A DNA stretch of 64,000 nt from Bacteroidales bacterium (lineage in GTDB: Bacteria; Bacteroidota; Bacteroidia; Bacteroidales; JAADGE01), in the NCBI GenBank assembly GCA_021648725.1, contig JAKISF010000006.1, forward strand, positions 52,427-116,426, written 5' to 3'. The notes beneath the pieces are model-generated. The model made no database searches, had not been told where the DNA came from, and saw only the letters and a list, made by a program, of their open reading frames with translations. Positions 15,763 through 25,241 of this stretch are shown here, piece after piece. Position 1 is the first letter of the stretch. Each line of letters starts with the position of its first letter. The position numbers were made by a program, and so were the translations under genes.

Positions 15763-17640
15763 ATGAAGAATTTAACTTTTATTATTTTAATCAGTATTTC
15801 AATTAATACTTTTGCTCAAAAAACTTCTGAATTATATATGCCGAAAGAAATTAAAAGAGCATATGAAAACGGAACTCGCTCATATACAGGAGAAGCAGGG
15901 GAAAATTATTTTGTAAATAAAATTGATTATTCAATAAAAGCAGAATTTAACCCCAAAACTCGTTTGCTTAACGGTAAAGAAACAATAACTTATACAAATA
16001 ACAGTTCCGACAGTTTAGAATATTTCTATTTCAATATTTACCAAGATATTTACAAGAAAGGAAATATGCGAGATTGGGACATAGGTACAGCAGATTTAAC
16101 AGATGGTGTGCAAATAACAAAAATTGTATATCAAGGACAGGAAATAGATATAAATTCAAAAAATATCAGAAACAATTCTTCAATATTAAGAATAAAACTG
16201 CCAGTAAAATTAGCTCCCGGCAAAAAAGCAGACATTAAAATTAATTGGAATTTATTATTCCCGGGAACAGTAACAATAAGAATGGGAACATATAACAAAG
16301 ACAACTTTTTTATAGCCTATTGGTTTCCGAAAGTTGCCGTTTATGATGATATTGAAGGGTGGAACACACACGGTCACTCAGGAAGCCAAGAGTTTTATAA
16401 CGATTTCGGCAATTATGACATTGAAATTAAAGTTCCCGGAGATTATCAAATTTGGGCAACCGGAATTTTGCAAAACACAAAAGACTTATACACAGATAAA
16501 TATATTAAGCGTATTGAGAAGTCAAAAACAACAGAGGGTGTTATTCATATTATTACTGAAAATGACAGGAAAAAAGCAAATATTCTGAAAAAAAGCAAAT
16601 TTCATACTTGGAAATTCAAATCGGAACAAACACCTGATTTTGCTTTTGCAGTAAGTCGAACATATTTATGGGATGCAACAAGCACACAATCAGGCAACAA
16701 ACGTATTTCTGTTAATGCGGTTTATAAACCCGACTCAAAAGATTTTCATGAAGTTGCTGAAATAAGTAAAAATTCCATTAACTTTTTTACAGAAGAAATT
16801 CCCGGTGTTCCCTACCCTTACCCTCAATTTACGGCATTTAACGGCGGAGGCGGTATGGAATTCCCCGGAATGATAAACGACGGAGATGCAAGAAACCGAA
16901 ACGGAACCCTATATGTTACCGCACATGAAATAGGACACTCATATTTTCCGTTTTACACGGGTTTAAACGAACAAAAATACGCATGGATGGATGAAGGTTT
17001 AATTACATTTTTTCCGCAATTTATTCTTAAAAAATATACAAACGACAATGATTTTATCTTCTTTAAACGAAATATTAAATCATATAACCGTTACGCAGGA
17101 ACATTCAATGATGTTCCCTTAATGATTCCTTCTGACAATGTAGGTCGTTATGCTTACAGGTTTCAAGCATATGCTCGTTCATCCGTTGCATTTTTTTTAT
17201 TATATAAATATTTGGGTAAAGAAAAATTTACAAAAGGATTAAAATTATTTACGGAACGATGGAACGGAAAACATCCTGTTCCCTACGATTTTTTCTTTAC
17301 TTTTAATGAAGTTGCCGAAGAAAATTTAGCTTGGTTTTGGAAACCTTGGTTTTTTGAAATCGGGTATGCAGACTTAAAAATAAAAGAAATATTAAATACA
17401 GAAAACAACGAAACTATCATAATTATTGAAAATAAAACAGGTTTTCCTGTTCCTGTTGACTTAACAGCCGAATACAAAAACGGAGAAACAAAACACATTA
17501 AATACAATATGAAAGTTTGGACAAAAGGAGAAAAAACGTATAAAGTAAATGTTCCGAAAAAAGGCTTGAAGAAACTTATTTTAAATACAGAAACAATTCC
17601 TGATGCTTATCCGGATGATAATATTAAAGAACTATTTTAA
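15763..17640 (+). CDS. M1 family metallopeptidase
   Basis: After a signal peptide (residues 1-18, cut near AQ) the 625-residue protein has an aminopeptidase N-like arrangement: the exopeptidase motif GGGMEFPG (E366 region), the zinc site HEIGH (residues 388-392) with the downstream Glu in WMDEG (E411), and a C-terminal Ig-like domain. GGMEF replaces the classical GAMEN. It is likely a periplasmic or surface aminopeptidase that trims peptides for uptake. It lacks a T9SS tail. It is followed 90 bp later by a SiaC-type gene on the same strand. Confidence 0.92.
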   Translation: MKNLTFIILISISINTFAQKTSELYMPKEIKRAYENGTRSYTGEAGENYFVNKIDYSIKAEFNPKTRLLNGKETITYTNNSSDSLEYFYFNIYQDIYKKGNMRDWDIGTADLTDGVQITKIVYQGQEIDINSKNIRNNSSILRIKLPVKLAPGKKADIKINWNLLFPGTVTIRMGTYNKDNFFIAYWFPKVAVYDDIEGWNTHGHSGSQEFYNDFGNYDIEIKVPGDYQIWATGILQNTKDLYTDKYIKRIEKSKTTEGVIHIITENDRKKANILKKSKFHTWKFKSEQTPDFAFAVSRTYLWDATSTQSGNKRISVNAVYKPDSKDFHEVAEISKNSINFFTEEIPGVPYPYPQFTAFNGGGGMEFPGMINDGDARNRNGTLYVTAHEIGHSYFPFYTGLNEQKYAWMDEGLITFFPQFILKKYTNDNDFIFFKRNIKSYNRYAGTFNDVPLMIPSDNVGRYAYRFQAYARSSVAFFLLYKYLGKEKFTKGLKLFTERWNGKHPVPYDFFFTFNEVAEENLAWFWKPWFFEIGYADLKIKEILNTENNETIIIIENKTGFPVPVDLTAEYKNGETKHIKYNMKVWTKGEKTYKVNVPKKGLKKLILNTETIPDAYPDDNIKELF

Positions 17641-17729
17641 ATTTTTACCTTTCTTAAAGTATCTTTTTTATGATAGTATTAAAGATATTAAGATTATCTT
17701 TAAGGATTAATTGCAAACAGTGAATAAAG

Positions 17730-18113
17730 ATGGTAATAAAACAAACAATTGACACACCCTACATTAATTTATCTGTATCCGACTGTAAATTTGAAATAAA
17801 AGGAAAATCATATTATGTAGGAATCAATAAACTGTATGATAAGGTATTGAAATGGGTTAACGAAGAGGTTCCGGCATTGGAATGTAATCTTAAAATTGAA
17901 TTTTATTTTTCAATTATAAGCAGTGCCTCGTTAAAAAATATAATTGAAATTATTAATCGCTTGGACTACTTCTACAAAAAAGGGAAAAAACTTTCAATAC
18001 ATTGGATATGTGATAAAGGCGATATTGATATTTTAGAAACAGCAAAAGATTTTTCAAACTATACTTTAATCCCTTTTAATATTTCAGAAAATTCTGATTT
18101 CGATAACGAATAA
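17730..18113 (+). CDS. SiaC family regulatory phosphoprotein (DUF1987), copy 1
   Basis: A 127-residue cytoplasmic protein of the SiaC family. The diagnostic parts are the N-terminal TPYINLSVSDCKFEIKGKSY, the helix KVLKWVNEEVPAL, and the strand/helix with S65 and S67 (ISSAS) at the phospho-acceptor position that corresponds to Thr68 of Pseudomonas SiaC. SiaC is phosphorylated by SiaB and dephosphorylated by SiaA. This copy is the most divergent in the window: the N-[ST]-x-[ST] motif is SSAS, and the acidic D-K-D-D-E-D tail seen in the others is reduced. It stands alone between a protease and a T9SS protein gene. Confidence 0.8.
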   Translation: MVIKQTIDTPYINLSVSDCKFEIKGKSYYVGINKLYDKVLKWVNEEVPALECNLKIEFYFSIISSASLKNIIEIINRLDYFYKKGKKLSIHWICDKGDIDILETAKDFSNYTLIPFNISENSDFDNE

Positions 18114-18202
18114 AAATACAATTATATAACTATCTTATAATAAGGCAATAACCAAAATACCATCACTATTTTTAGACATTTTTAACTGAAAACCTTAATA
18201 AA

Positions 18203-20743
18203 ATGAAGCAAAAAATTTTCTTTTTTCTAACTACTGTCTTTTTTTCTTTATTAATGAACGCCCAACCTAATACAGAAGTTCAAAAATTACTTGCAAGTAA
18301 CGGTTTAGCGTCAGATTATTTCGGGATTTGTGTATCTATATCCGGAAACTATGCAATTATTGGATCAAACTGGAAAGATACGTATGCAAATAACTCCGGA
18401 GTAGCTTATATTTTTTATAATAATTTAGGAACTTGGGAAGAAGTCGCAATATTAAGACCGTCTAATCCGATTGCAAACCAAAATTTCGGATTTTCTGTCA
18501 GTATTTCCGGAAACTATGCAGTTGTTGGTGCCTATGGTGACAAAGTAGGAACAATTTCATCCGGAGCTGCATATATTTTTGAAAAACCTGCCGGAGGATG
18601 GACAGATATGACAGAAACAGCAAGACTGACCCCGACAGACCTTACAGCAGGAAATAATTTTGGTTGGTCTGTTTCTGTTTCCGACACCAATATAGTTGTA
18701 GGACAATTCACAAACTGGTATAATACAGCATATCTTTATGAAAAGCCCGCCGGAGGATGGACGGATATGACAGAAACAGTAAGATTAACTCCTTCTGACG
18801 GAGAAACATTTGATGGATTTGCTTCATCAGTTTCTATATCAGGAAACAATGTTGTCGTTGGTTCTCGAAAAGATAAAATTAGTTCTGTAGCAACCGGCTC
18901 TGCATATCTTTTCACAAAACCTGTTTCGGGTTGGGCAAATATGACAGAAACTGCAAAGTTTACTGCTTCAGACGGGGCTGCTGATGATAGTTTTGGTATG
19001 TCTGTTAATATTTCTGATAATTATATAATTGTCGGTGCAAATACTGCTGATAATCCGGGAATAGATGCCGGTGCTGCATATTTATTCGAAAAACCAGTGT
19101 CCGGGTGGGAAAGTGCCACGGAAACTGCAAAATTTACCCCTTCCGATATTAATGCTGCTGATTATTTCGGCTATTCTGTCGGTGTTTCAGGTGATTATGT
19201 ATTGGTAAGTTCTTTTGAAGATGATGATAACGGAAGTGCTTCCGGCTCTGTATATTTGTTTGTGAAACCTACTTCGGGATGGTCTGATATGAGTGAAACA
19301 TTAAAATTAACAGCTTCTGACGGTGCTGCTTCTGACTACTTTGGCAAATCAGTATCTATATTTGGAGATAATGCAATTATAAGTTCTTATAATGATGATG
19401 ATTTAGGAAGTAATTCGGGTTCGGTTTATCTTTTCTCCTCATTATTGCCGCATATTAGTACTCAGCCTGTTGATAATATAAATATTTGTCCTGCCTCCAA
19501 TGTGTTTTTTTCCGTAAGCGGGTATAATACAGATACATATAAATGGCAATTAAGTGTCGACAACGGAAACAGCTTTAATGATATTCCGGAAGGAGGTATA
19601 TATTCTAATACTGCGTCTGATAATTTACAGATTTCTAATGTATCAGTAAGTATGAATAACTACATATACAGATGTACACTTACGAATATTCACGGTTCGG
19701 TAAACTCAAAAAATGCCGTAATTATTTTGGATAATGAAAATCCTTTAATAACATCTATACACAATGGTATTACAACAAATGCCGATTTAAATTGCGAAGC
19801 ATTTCTGGGAGATTATACAGGAGATATTATTGCAACAGATAATTGTGATACAGATTTAACTGTTACACAAAATCCGATTCCGGGAACAACTATTTCAGGA
19901 AATACAAATACTGTAACATTAACAGTAACAGATGATTTAGGAAATGCAGATTTTGTTACATTTAATGTTGATGTTATTGATGTTACCGACCCTTTTATAA
20001 CATCTACACACAATGATATTACAACAAATGCCGATTTAAATTGCGAAGCATTTCTGGGAGATTATACAGGAGATATTATTGCAACAGATAATTGTGATAC
20101 AGATTTAACTGTTACACAAAATCCGATTCCCGGAATAACTATTTCAGGAAATACAAATAACATAACATTAACAGTAACAGATGATTTAGGAAATGCAGAT
20201 TTTGTTACATTTAATGTTGATGTTATTGATGTTACCGACCCTGAAATAATATGTATAGACAATCAGACAGTTAATGCTGATAATACAAACACATACTCAG
20301 TTTCGGGAACAGAATTTGACCCGCTTACAATTAATGATAATTGCAATATTGCAAGTGTCATTAATGATTTAAATAATATTGAAACACTTGATGGTGCTGT
20401 ATTGCCTCAGGGTACAACAACTATAGTTTGGACAGTTATTGACGAAGCAAATAATTCAAATACTTGCATGTTTGATGTTTCAGTAAATTCCTATATCGGA
20501 GTTTCAATTTTATCAACACCGGAAATATCAATTTATCCCAATCCGTCAAAAGGGTTATTTACAATTAATACAGATGCTGACTATAAAGTCACTATAAGTA
20601 ACATATCCGGTAAAACCATAAAAGAATATTTTGTTAATAATCACACTCTGAATATAAACTTAAAAGAGATAAAAAGCGGAATTTATTTTATTAACTTCAG
20701 AAATAACAGCACTGTTTTAACAGAAAAAATTATTATTAAATAG
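18203..20743 (+). CDS. FG-GAP/HYR repeat surface protein with T9SS sorting tail
   Basis: An 846-residue secreted protein. It has a signal peptide (1-20), then about seven FG-GAP-like repeats of 50-55 residues (to about residue 410) built around SGNYAVVGAYGD and GSAYLF motifs that form a beta-propeller. An Ig-like domain follows, then two nearly identical 83-residue HYR-like repeats, and a T9SS type A tail (YPNPSKGLF ... YFINF ... EKIIIK). It should be exported by type IX secretion and attached to the cell surface, where it may mediate adhesion. A MITE-like element begins at its stop codon. Confidence 0.9.
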   Translation: MKQKIFFFLTTVFFSLLMNAQPNTEVQKLLASNGLASDYFGICVSISGNYAIIGSNWKDTYANNSGVAYIFYNNLGTWEEVAILRPSNPIANQNFGFSVSISGNYAVVGAYGDKVGTISSGAAYIFEKPAGGWTDMTETARLTPTDLTAGNNFGWSVSVSDTNIVVGQFTNWYNTAYLYEKPAGGWTDMTETVRLTPSDGETFDGFASSVSISGNNVVVGSRKDKISSVATGSAYLFTKPVSGWANMTETAKFTASDGAADDSFGMSVNISDNYIIVGANTADNPGIDAGAAYLFEKPVSGWESATETAKFTPSDINAADYFGYSVGVSGDYVLVSSFEDDDNGSASGSVYLFVKPTSGWSDMSETLKLTASDGAASDYFGKSVSIFGDNAIISSYNDDDLGSNSGSVYLFSSLLPHISTQPVDNINICPASNVFFSVSGYNTDTYKWQLSVDNGNSFNDIPEGGIYSNTASDNLQISNVSVSMNNYIYRCTLTNIHGSVNSKNAVIILDNENPLITSIHNGITTNADLNCEAFLGDYTGDIIATDNCDTDLTVTQNPIPGTTISGNTNTVTLTVTDDLGNADFVTFNVDVIDVTDPFITSTHNDITTNADLNCEAFLGDYTGDIIATDNCDTDLTVTQNPIPGITISGNTNNITLTVTDDLGNADFVTFNVDVIDVTDPEIICIDNQTVNADNTNTYSVSGTEFDPLTINDNCNIASVINDLNNIETLDGAVLPQGTTTIVWTVIDEANNSNTCMFDVSVNSYIGVSILSTPEISIYPNPSKGLFTINTDADYKVTISNISGKTIKEYFVNNHTLNINLKEIKSGIYFINFRNNSTVLTEKIIIK
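19751..20248 (+). repeat. Two-copy 249-bp tandem repeat inside the T9SS gene
   Basis: Copy 1 runs from 19751 and copy 2 from 20000, giving 83 residues per unit. The copies differ at only a handful of bases apart from the ends, which points to a recent duplication or gene conversion within the HYR-like region. Silent and coding differences are both few. Confidence 0.9.
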
Positions 20744-20976
20744 GTTTTGCTGAAAAGCTCACAGGTGCATTAGATTTCAAGTTTCTCGTTTGAAGTCGTA
20801 TATAAATACTGCGAAATAAGAGAAATTTGAAAGATAGTGTGCCTGTGGGCAGCTAAAATATTTTACACAAGTGCAGGGAAATAGGGCGAATGAATTAAAA
20901 ACCTTGCACTTGTATATGTAAATAATCTTATAAATGACTGAAAAATAAATATATTAGCGTTTTTCAGCAAGCCCTA
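20741..20976. mobile_element. MITE-like non-autonomous element with imperfect terminal inverted repeats
   Basis: The left end TAGGttTTGCTGAAAAgC (20741-20758) matches the reverse complement of the right end, TAGGgcTTGCTGAAAAaC (20959-20976), at 15 of 18 positions, with a perfect 10-bp core. Inside is an imperfect hairpin: 20757-20769 pairs with 20838-20850, and 20775-20787 with 20820-20832. Two further stems follow at 20868-20877/20902-20912 and 20938-20945/20960-20967. There is no open frame. The termini resemble insertion-sequence ends. A TA duplication is possible, but I could not prove a target-site repeat. It supplies the stop codon of the T9SS gene. Confidence 0.6.
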
Positions 20977-21200
20977 AATAATATTCCGTAGGTTGCTTAT
21001 ATGAATATTTCCTAAACAATTATGTGATATTTTGATAAGCGACCTGTTTCTTTACTTATTATAATCAAAACCCTACACTAAATAATGTAATAATAAGATT
21101 AAGCGAATATAAGTTACTTAGTTATCCAACAGTAACTGTCTGTATATATAAACATTGCAAATAGTCGCTGTTTTTTACTTTGTTCTTTCTGTTTCAATGC
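20977..21200. other. Gene-free stretch between MITE-like element and SiaC copy 2
   Basis: Together with the element before it, this is a 516-bp region without a gene. I see one hairpin (AGGTTGCTTAT at 20990-21000 with ATAAGCGACCT at 21035-21045, one mismatch) and no other clear structure until the ECF-type promoter at 21201. Confidence 0.4.
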
Positions 21201-21228
21201 AACCTTTTGAGGTTTTTCTGCGTATTAT
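21201..21228 (+). promoter_or_regulatory. ECF-sigma-type promoter before SiaC copy 2
   Basis: AACCTTTT, exactly 12 bases, then CGTATTAT. The same -35 block and spacing occur in the two promoters of the ECF sigma locus (near 32680 and 29995), where the -10 is CGTCATAT. The AAC/CGT pattern is the general hallmark of ECF sigma promoters. It lies about 32 bp before the ATG at 21260. Confidence 0.6.
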
Positions 21229-21259
21229 ATTAAAATACTTATACTAACTCATTAATACT

Positions 21260-21637
21260 ATGAAAGATTTATTTTTGCCTGAAACTAAATTTACCCCAAA
21301 AGTCAACTTATCTGTTGAAAATTGCACTTTTGAAATAATCGGTTCTTCTTATTCAGATAATATCTATGAAAAAGTTTATGAGAAAGTTATAAAGTGGGTA
21401 GAAGAAGAGATGCCCAAAATAGAATGCGATATGAACTGTGTATTCTCAATAAATATCTTAAACAGCATGTCGTATAAAAATATTATGCAAATTATGATAC
21501 AGTTTGTTGAATACAGAAAAGCAGGAAAAAATATCTCAATTACTTGGTACTTTGAAGGCGATGATGAAGACAATGAAGAACTTGCAGAAGATTTATCAGG
21601 AATTTTTGACATACCTTTCACAATAAAATCTATATAA
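21260..21637 (+). CDS. SiaC family regulatory phosphoprotein (DUF1987), copy 2
   Basis: A 125-residue SiaC-type protein: FTPKVNLSVENCTFEIIGSS, the helix KVIKWVEEEMPKIECDM, phospho-acceptor segment NSMS (S69/S71), and the acidic FEGDDEDNEELAED tail region. Compared with copies 3 and 4 it has about four extra N-terminal residues. It is transcribed alone, from what looks like an ECF-sigma promoter, and converges with the FISUMP gene only 2 bp away. Confidence 0.85.
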   Translation: MKDLFLPETKFTPKVNLSVENCTFEIIGSSYSDNIYEKVYEKVIKWVEEEMPKIECDMNCVFSINILNSMSYKNIMQIMIQFVEYRKAGKNISITWYFEGDDEDNEELAEDLSGIFDIPFTIKSI

Positions 21638-21639
21638 TT

Positions 21640-22335
21640 CTAATCTTTAATGCACCTTACAGAAACACCTAATTCTTTATAAAGATTATATCTGTAAATA
21701 TTGCTGTAGAAATAATAAACGTGATAAACAATACCGAATCCGTCATCTTTTTCAGTTGATGACCACCAATAACCTCCCGAACCTAAGTTGTAAAACTTAC
21801 CTGTTGCATATCTTATACCTCCGGGTAATGCTTTAAAACCAAACGAGTCAAAAGCATCCATATTAGGCTTATCCCAATGCTTAAATCCTCTCTCTTTCAA
21901 TCTGCCTCCGGCAATATCTTCACCTCCGAGGTAATCAATTAATTTTTGCCAATCATTATCATTAGGGACATGCCAACCTGCCGGAGCAATATGGCGTTTG
22001 TCATTTATAGCATACCAGTTATAAAGATTTCCGTATTGAGAAGAATATTTCGAATTATTATTATAATTACAATAAGCACCTTTCATGGTAGATTGCCACT
22101 CATTATTATTTTTAATATTAGGAATAGGGTCTCCGTTTCTGTAACTTTCAACTCTCAAATTTTCCAACATCCATACCTGCTCACCAATACTTATTGTTTT
22201 ATATAAATTACCCTCAATATCTTTCATTATACCGAGTTTAAATTTACAATAACCGGAATCCTTTGAACTGTAACTGCTAAATATCAACAAACAAAAAAGA
22301 GAAGAAATTACGATAAACAAATCTTTAATTTTCAT
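21640..22335 (-). CDS. FISUMP-domain secreted protein
   Basis: The ATG at 22335 gives a proper signal peptide (MKIKDLFIVISSLFCLLIF); the longer frame back to 22365 only adds a charged leader. The mature part is a Fibrobacter succinogenes major paralogous (FISUMP) domain: IGEQVWMLENL, NLYNWYA, PAGWHVPNDNDW, ALPGGIRY, YWWSSTE and a terminal VRCIKD. These domains are widespread in surface proteins of Bacteroidota and Fibrobacterota and have no known enzymatic activity. No T9SS tail is visible. Confidence 0.85.
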   Translation of the reverse strand: MKIKDLFIVISSLFCLLIFSSYSSKDSGYCKFKLGIMKDIEGNLYKTISIGEQVWMLENLRVESYRNGDPIPNIKNNNEWQSTMKGAYCNYNNNSKYSSQYGNLYNWYAINDKRHIAPAGWHVPNDNDWQKLIDYLGGEDIAGGRLKERGFKHWDKPNMDAFDSFGFKALPGGIRYATGKFYNLGSGGYWWSSTEKDDGFGIVYHVYYFYSNIYRYNLYKELGVSVRCIKD

Positions 22336-22452
22336 TTTATGTATTTTTTCTTTTTGAAAACACAAAAGTACATCTTTATTTTAAAACAACTAAGCTATAA
22401 TCTGTATTTTTTTAGTGAAATATATAAAGTTTTGATAAAGTTATTATCATAT

Positions 22453-22478
22453 TAAAAAAGCTCTCAAAATTGAGAGCT
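22453..22478 (-). terminator. Terminator of the tRNA transcript
   Basis: A perfect palindromic stem AGCTCTCAA/TTGAGAGCT just beyond tRNA-Leu, followed on the minus strand by a T-run. Confidence 0.75.
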
Positions 22479-22484
22479 CCCCTG

Positions 22485-22570
22485 TACCCGGAGCCGGCAT
22501 CGAACCGGCACGTCCATTACTGGACACGGGATTTTAAGTCCCGCGCGTCTACCAATTCCGCCATCCGGGC
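22485..22570 (-). tRNA. tRNA-Leu (anticodon UAA)
   Basis: The minus strand folds as a class II tRNA of 86 nt: acceptor GCCCGGA with TCCGGGT, a D-arm, a 5-bp anticodon stem GGGAC/ with loop carrying TAA, a variable arm (TGTCCAGTAATGGACG), and T-loop GGTTCGATGCC. The CCA end is not encoded. It is cotranscribed with the tRNA-Gly 28 bp upstream. Confidence 0.95.
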
Positions 22571-22598
22571 AACAAATCGGCAGTTTAAATAAACTTTG

Positions 22599-22671
<73 letters not shown>

Positions 22672-22744
22672 AATGCGAGTGCAAATGTAAAACAAATTTT
22701 TCTCCTGCAAAACTTTTTTTAAAAAATAATCTCAATATTTTTTT

Positions 22745-22752
22745 TATCTTTG
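22745..22752 (+). promoter_or_regulatory. TAnnTTTG promoter element of ffh
   Basis: TATCTTTG, matching the Bacteroidota -7 element, about 75 bp before the ffh start codon and just past the divergent tRNA genes. Confidence 0.5.
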
Positions 22753-22827
22753 TACGCTGTAAAATTACAAAATTACCTTTAAAATTTACGGTAATTTAAT
22801 TAAGATAAAATTTAAATTCAGAAAGAA

Positions 22828-24165
22828 ATGTTTGACAATTTATCGGAAAGACTGGAACGTTCTTTTAAAATTATAAAAGGACAAGGAAAAATAACTGAAA
22901 TTAATATTGCTGATGCATTAAAAGATGTAAGGCGTGCCTTACTTGATGCCGATGTAAGCTATAAAATAGCCAAAGATTTTACAAATAACGTAAAAGAAAA
23001 AGCAATAGGTTCTGATGTTCTTAAATCAGTTAAACCAAAACAACAAATCATCAAAATTGTTCATGATGAATTAGTTGAATTAATGGGTACGGAACACTCC
23101 GAAATTAATTTACAAAAAACATTTACGGTTATTCTTATTGCAGGACTTCAAGGTTCCGGGAAAACAACTTTTACGGCAAAACTTTCTAATTTTCTTAAAA
23201 CTAAAAAAGGAAAAAATCCGCTTTTGGTAGCAGGTGACGTTTACAGACCTGCTGCAATTGAACAATTAAAGATTTTAAGTGAACAAGTAGGTGTTTCGGT
23301 TTATACCGAAGACGGAAATCAAAATCCGATTAAAATAGCAAAATCGGCAATTAGTTTTGCAAAGAAAAATGCACACGATGTTGTCATTATTGATACCGCA
23401 GGTCGTTTAGCTGTTGACAAAGCAATGATGAAAGAAATCAGCGAAATAAAAAAAGCTGTTAAACCCGATGAGATTCTTTTTGTTGTTGATGCAATGACCG
23501 GACAAGATGCCGTTAATACTGCAAAAGAATTTAACGATCAATTAAACTTTGACGGTGTTGTTCTTACAAAACTTGACGGTGATACAAGAGGCGGAGCTGC
23601 TCTTACAATTAGAAGCGTTGTTCAAAAGCCCATTAAATTTGTCGGTACGGGAGAAAAAATTGAAGAATTGGATGTCTTCTATCCTACTCGTATGGCTGAC
23701 CGTATTCTCGGAATGGGTGATATTGTTTCTCTTGTTGAAAAAGCCGAAGAACAAATTGACCAAGAGGAAGCCAGAAGATTACAAAAAAGAATTGCCAAAA
23801 ATCAATTCGATTTTAATGACTTCCTGAAACAATTAAATTCCATTAAAAAAATGGGTAATATTAAAGATTTAGTAGGTATGATTCCCGGAATGGGAAAAAT
23901 GGTAAAAAATCTTGATATAGATAACGATGCATTCAAAGGTATTGAAGCAATAATACAATCAATGACACCAGAAGAGCGTGAAAACCCGAAAGTAATAAAC
24001 GGAAGTCGCAGAAAACGTATTGCAAAAGGAAGCGGAACTAATCTTCAAGAAGTTAACCGCTTGATTAAACAGTTCGGAGATACAAAAAAAATGATGAAAA
24101 TGGTGCAAGGAGGCGGAAATGTGAGAGGAGCAATCAAAAGTGCAAGAAAAAAACGAAGAAAATAA
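22828..24165 (+). CDS. ffh: Signal recognition particle protein Ffh
   Basis: The 445-residue protein has the N and G domains of an SRP GTPase (GLQGSGKTT, then DVYRPAA, DTAGRL and [11 protein letters not shown]) and an M domain (from about residue 300) with the methionine-rich signal-binding region and [13 protein letters not shown] helices. It binds 4.5S RNA and carries signal-peptide-bearing ribosomes to FtsY. It ends with a basic RKKRRK tail. It is monocistronic between its own promoter and terminator. Confidence 0.98.
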   Translation: MFDNLSERLERSFKIIKGQGKITEINIADALKDVRRALLDADVSYKIAKDFTNNVKEKAIGSDVLKSVKPKQQIIKIVHDELVELMGTEHSEINLQKTFTVILIAGLQGSGKTTFTAKLSNFLKTKKGKNPLLVAGDVYRPAAIEQLKILSEQVGVSVYTEDGNQNPIKIAKSAISFAKKNAHDVVIIDTAGRLAVDKAMMKEISEIKKAVKPDEILFVVDAMTGQDAVNTAKEFNDQLNFDGVVLTKLDGDTRGGAALTIRSVVQKPIKFVGTGEKIEELDVFYPTRMADRILGMGDIVSLVEKAEEQIDQEEARRLQKRIAKNQFDFNDFLKQLNSIKKMGNIKDLVGMIPGMGKMVKNLDIDNDAFKGIEAIIQSMTPEERENPKVINGSRRKRIAKGSGTNLQEVNRLIKQFGDTKKMMKMVQGGGNVRGAIKSARKKRRK

Positions 24166-24206
24166 AATTATTAAAAATAGATTTCACGAAAGATTGCGAG
24201 TTTCAG

Positions 24207-24237
24207 GTTGCGGGTTAAAACTCGCAACATTTTTTTA
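24207..24237 (+). terminator. Terminator of ffh
   Basis: GTTGCGGGTT pairs with AACTCGCAAC (one G-T pair) and is followed by ATTTTTTT, 42 bp past the ffh stop. Confidence 0.8.
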
Positions 24238-24260
24238 AAACTATAAAAAATTAAAGTATA

Positions 24261-25151
24261 ATGACTTCATACAAACTTCTTGACGGAAAAGAAACTTCAA
24301 AGCAAATAAAACAAGAAATAACCGAAGAAGTAAAACAAATAATTGAAGCAGGAGGAAAGCAGCCTCATTTGGCAGCAATACTTATAGGCAGCAACGGAGC
24401 CAGCGAAACCTACGTTGCACATAAAGTAAAAGCTTGCGAACAAATCGGCTTCAAATCAAGTTTATTCCGTTTCAATAATGATATTACGGAAAACGAATTA
24501 ATCAATAAAATTCAGGAAATAAATAATAACAATGACATTGACGGATTAATCGTACAACTTCCTGTTCCTGAGCACATTTCAGAAGAAAAAATTATTGAAG
24601 CAATTGACCCTAAAAAAGATGTTGACGGTTTTCACCCTATTAATATCGGCAGAATGACAATAGGAATGCCTGCATACATTTCGGCAACACCGCAAGGTAT
24701 TATTGAACTTATGCAAAGATATAATATTGAAACCTCAGGCAAACATTGTGTAGTTATAGGAAGAAGCAATATTGTAGGTAAACCTGTAAGTATTTTAATG
24801 TCGCAAAAAAGCAAAACCGGTAATGCAACGGTAACTTTATGTCACAGTCGAACTAAAAACCTTAAAGAAATTACAAAACAAGCCGATATTTTAATTGCGG
24901 CAATCGGTGTTATGGATTTTGTTACCGAAGATATGGTGAAAGAAGGTGCTGTTGTAATTGACGTAGGTATTCACAGAATAAAATCCGGCAAAACAAAATC
25001 AGGTTGGAAACTGAAAGGTGATGTTAAATTTGACGAAGTTGCTCCGAAATGTTCTTATATAACTCCCGTTCCGGGAGGCATAGGTCCTATGACAATTGTT
25101 TCTTTACTGAAAAACACATTGCTTTCGGCTAAAAAAGAGATTTTTTCATAA
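24261..25151 (+). CDS. folD: Bifunctional methylenetetrahydrofolate dehydrogenase/cyclohydrolase
   Basis: A complete FolD of 296 residues: the catalytic Tyr/Lys motif [27 protein letters not shown], the DGFHPINIG substrate loop, the NADP-binding [14 protein letters not shown], and the C-terminal [11 protein letters not shown]. It converts 5,10-methylene-THF to 10-formyl-THF for one-carbon supply. It starts only 24 bp after the terminator of ffh. Confidence 0.98.
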   Translation: MTSYKLLDGKETSKQIKQEITEEVKQIIEAGGKQPHLAAILIGSNGASETYVAHKVKACEQIGFKSSLFRFNNDITENELINKIQEINNNNDIDGLIVQLPVPEHISEEKIIEAIDPKKDVDGFHPINIGRMTIGMPAYISATPQGIIELMQRYNIETSGKHCVVIGRSNIVGKPVSILMSQKSKTGNATVTLCHSRTKNLKEITKQADILIAAIGVMDFVTEDMVKEGAVVIDVGIHRIKSGKTKSGWKLKGDVKFDEVAPKCSYITPVPGGIGPMTIVSLLKNTLLSAKKEIFS

Positions 25152-25241
25152 AAAGAAATACACACAAAGAATGCAAAGAGTATTTTATTTTTTTTATACT
25201 TTATTAAAAAAATGAAACGCTAACTCACTAAATCAGAAACA

